A DNA stretch of 64,000 bases. It comes from Pseudoalteromonas viridis. GTDB taxonomy: Bacteria; Pseudomonadota; Gammaproteobacteria; Enterobacterales; Alteromonadaceae. The notes under the pieces were generated by a model. That model was not told the origin of the DNA. It saw only the letters and a list, made by a program, of their open reading frames with translations, and ran no database searches. Location of the stretch: contig NZ_CP072425.1 in NCBI RefSeq assembly GCF_017742995.1, positions 1,240,001 to 1,304,000 on the forward strand, in the 5' to 3' direction. Position 1 is the stretch's first letter. Each line of letters opens with the position of its first letter. Made by a program: the position numbers and the translations under genes. Below are positions 62,566 through 64,000 of the stretch, piece by piece.

Positions 62566-64000
62566 ATGACCACAGAAAATCTATTAGTTGAAATTGGTAC
62601 TGAAGAGTTACCACCAAAAGCCTTACGTAAGCTGGCAGAATCATTTGCCGAGAATATGCAGGCGGAACTGACCGGCCTTGAGCTGGCATTTGAAGACATT
62701 AGCTGGTACGCATCACCACGTCGTTTGGGTTTAAAAGTAGCGAATTTGCAAACCCAGCAACAGGACAAAGTGGTTGAGAAGCGTGGCCCGGCAACCAAAG
62801 CCGCATTCGATGCGGATGGTAATCCGACTAAAGCAGCGATGGGCTGGGCGCGTGGCTGTGGCATCGAAGTATCAGAAGCTGAAACTCTGGAAACTGACAA
62901 AGGTGCCTGGTTGCTACACCGTGCAACCGTAGCCGGTCAGCAGGCGAGCGCTTTGTTGTCAGATGCCATTGCTAAGTCTTTGGCTAAACTGCCTATCCCA
63001 AAACCCATGCGCTGGGGTGCTAACAAAACGCAATTTATCCGCCCGGTACACACCGTGGCTGCGTTACTTGGCAGTGAAGTTGTATCTGGCGAAGTATTAG
63101 GTAAAACCATTTCAAACCAGCTTCAGGGCCATCGTTTTCACCATCCTGAACGGGTCAGTATTAACCACGCTGATGACGCATTTGAGACCCTCAAAGGAGC
63201 GTACGTCATTGCCGACTACGAAGCACGTAAGGCACTCATTCGTGAGCAGATCAACGCAGAGGCTGACAAGCTGGGTGCGGTTGTGGCGATGGATGAAGAC
63301 CTGCTGGAAGAAGTGACGTCGCTGGTTGAGTGGCCTGTAACTTTGGTGGCATCGTTTGAGGAAGAGTTCCTGTCGGTCCCTGCTGAAGCGCTGATCTACA
63401 CCATGAAAGACGATCAGAAATACTTCCCGCTGCTGGATCAGTCGGGCAAGTTGATCAACAAATTCCTGTTCGTATCTAATATCGAAAGTAAAGATCCGAG
63501 CGTGGTGATCTCAGGTAATGAGAAGGTGGTTCGTCCGCGCTTGGCGGATGCGCAGTTCTTCTTTGAAACCGATAAGAAGAAAACCCTGGAGAGCCGCCTG
63601 GAATCGTTGGGCACGGTATTGTTCCAAAAGCAGCTGGGTACATTAAAAGACAAGTCTGAGCGTATTGCTGCTTTGGCTGGTTTTATTGCTGAGCAATTGG
63701 GTGCCGATAAAGCACTGGCTGAACGTGCAGGTTTGTTGAGTAAAACCGACCTGATGACTGAAATGGTTATGGAGTTCACCGATGTACAGGGCGTGATGGG
63801 CATGCACTATGCGCGTATCGACGGTGAAGCCGAAGAGGTCGCTGTCGCGCAGAATGAGCAATATATGCCGCGCTTTGCCGGTGATGCTTTGCCGTCAAAC
63901 CCAATCAGTTGTGCTGTTGCACTGGCGGACAAGTTTGATACCCTGGTGGGTATTTTTGGCATTGGCCAGACGCCAAAAGGCGATAAAGATCCGTTTGCTC
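62566..64000 (+). CDS. glyS: Glycyl-tRNA synthetase beta subunit (3' end beyond the window)
   Basis: It starts two bases after the glyQ stop ([20 protein letters not shown]) and stays open for 478 codons to the window edge; the family has about 690 residues. The visible part includes [14 protein letters not shown] (~69) and IPKPMRWG (~145), as expected for GlyS. The missing part would contain the tRNA anticodon-binding end. Confidence 0.97.
   Translation, partial: MTTENLLVEIGTEELPPKALRKLAESFAENMQAELTGLELAFEDISWYASPRRLGLKVANLQTQQQDKVVEKRGPATKAAFDADGNPTKAAMGWARGCGIEVSEAETLETDKGAWLLHRATVAGQQASALLSDAIAKSLAKLPIPKPMRWGANKTQFIRPVHTVAALLGSEVVSGEVLGKTISNQLQGHRFHHPERVSINHADDAFETLKGAYVIADYEARKALIREQINAEADKLGAVVAMDEDLLEEVTSLVEWPVTLVASFEEEFLSVPAEALIYTMKDDQKYFPLLDQSGKLINKFLFVSNIESKDPSVVISGNEKVVRPRLADAQFFFETDKKKTLESRLESLGTVLFQKQLGTLKDKSERIAALAGFIAEQLGADKALAERAGLLSKTDLMTEMVMEFTDVQGVMGMHYARIDGEAEEVAVAQNEQYMPRFAGDALPSNPISCAVALADKFDTLVGIFGIGQTPKGDKDPFA

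Overview
The window looks like the replication-origin region of a marine gammaproteobacterial chromosome, most likely Pseudoalteromonas or a close relative. This rests on gene order (mnmG-oriC-mioC, atpIBEFHAGDC, parAB, rpmH-rnpA-yidD-yidC, dnaA-dnaN-recF-gyrB, glyQS), typical gammaproteobacterial proteins, dense GATC sites in the origin (Dam/SeqA type) and ToxR/CadC-type membrane regulators. I assign the taxon by pattern recognition, not by a database search.

Left third (1-32772): accessory DNA. It starts with two tandem, nearly identical winged-helix membrane regulators; the first is cut by the window edge. A long leftward operon follows, read from 24912 down to 3113: a penicillin-acylase-family exported hydrolase, three nonribosomal peptide synthetases (NRPS; 1922, 1125 and 2432 aa), a TauD/SyrP-like Fe(II)/2-oxoglutarate oxygenase, a cyclic-peptide-type ABC exporter and a 69-aa protein of unknown function. 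The order suggests an acylated peptide that is built in the cytoplasm, hydroxylated, exported and then deacylated outside the cytoplasm. The last module of the first synthetase is visibly dead: its adenylation domain is truncated and its carrier protein has Pro in place of the phosphopantetheine Ser. Binding-pocket residues of the other modules suggest Gln/Glu-like, Ile-like and Gln/Glu-like residues; the first residue is unassigned. A divergent ToxR-like regulator (25076-27220) is the likely local controller.

Convergent with that regulator lie three short paralogous genes (27354-28039) for exported peptides of 59-64 aa. Their variable mature segments end in a near-invariant P-x-C-x-S-F-P-H-C-W-P motif, and the intergenic gaps are both exactly 61 bp. 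I do not recognise this family; it is the strongest candidate for something undescribed. An RND efflux pump and its adaptor close the accessory part.

Middle (32969-47365): the core operon mnmG-rsmG-parA-parB-atpIBEFHAGDC runs leftward and ends at a strong terminator. oriC lies between mnmG and mioC, with 19 GATC sites and four DnaA boxes in 433 bp. mnmE follows mioC.

47463-51523 holds another winged-helix regulator, split by an in-frame TAG, and a three-gene exported thioredoxin/CcdA-type redox operon preceded by twelve copies of an 8-bp repeat.

Right third (51773-64000): yidC, yidD, rnpA and rpmH leftward, then dnaA, dnaN, recF, gyrB, glyQ and partial glyS rightward. recF carries two perfect 16-bp parS sites, the expected targets of the ParB encoded 17 kb away. 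No tRNA, rRNA, insertion sequence, prophage or CRISPR array was found.
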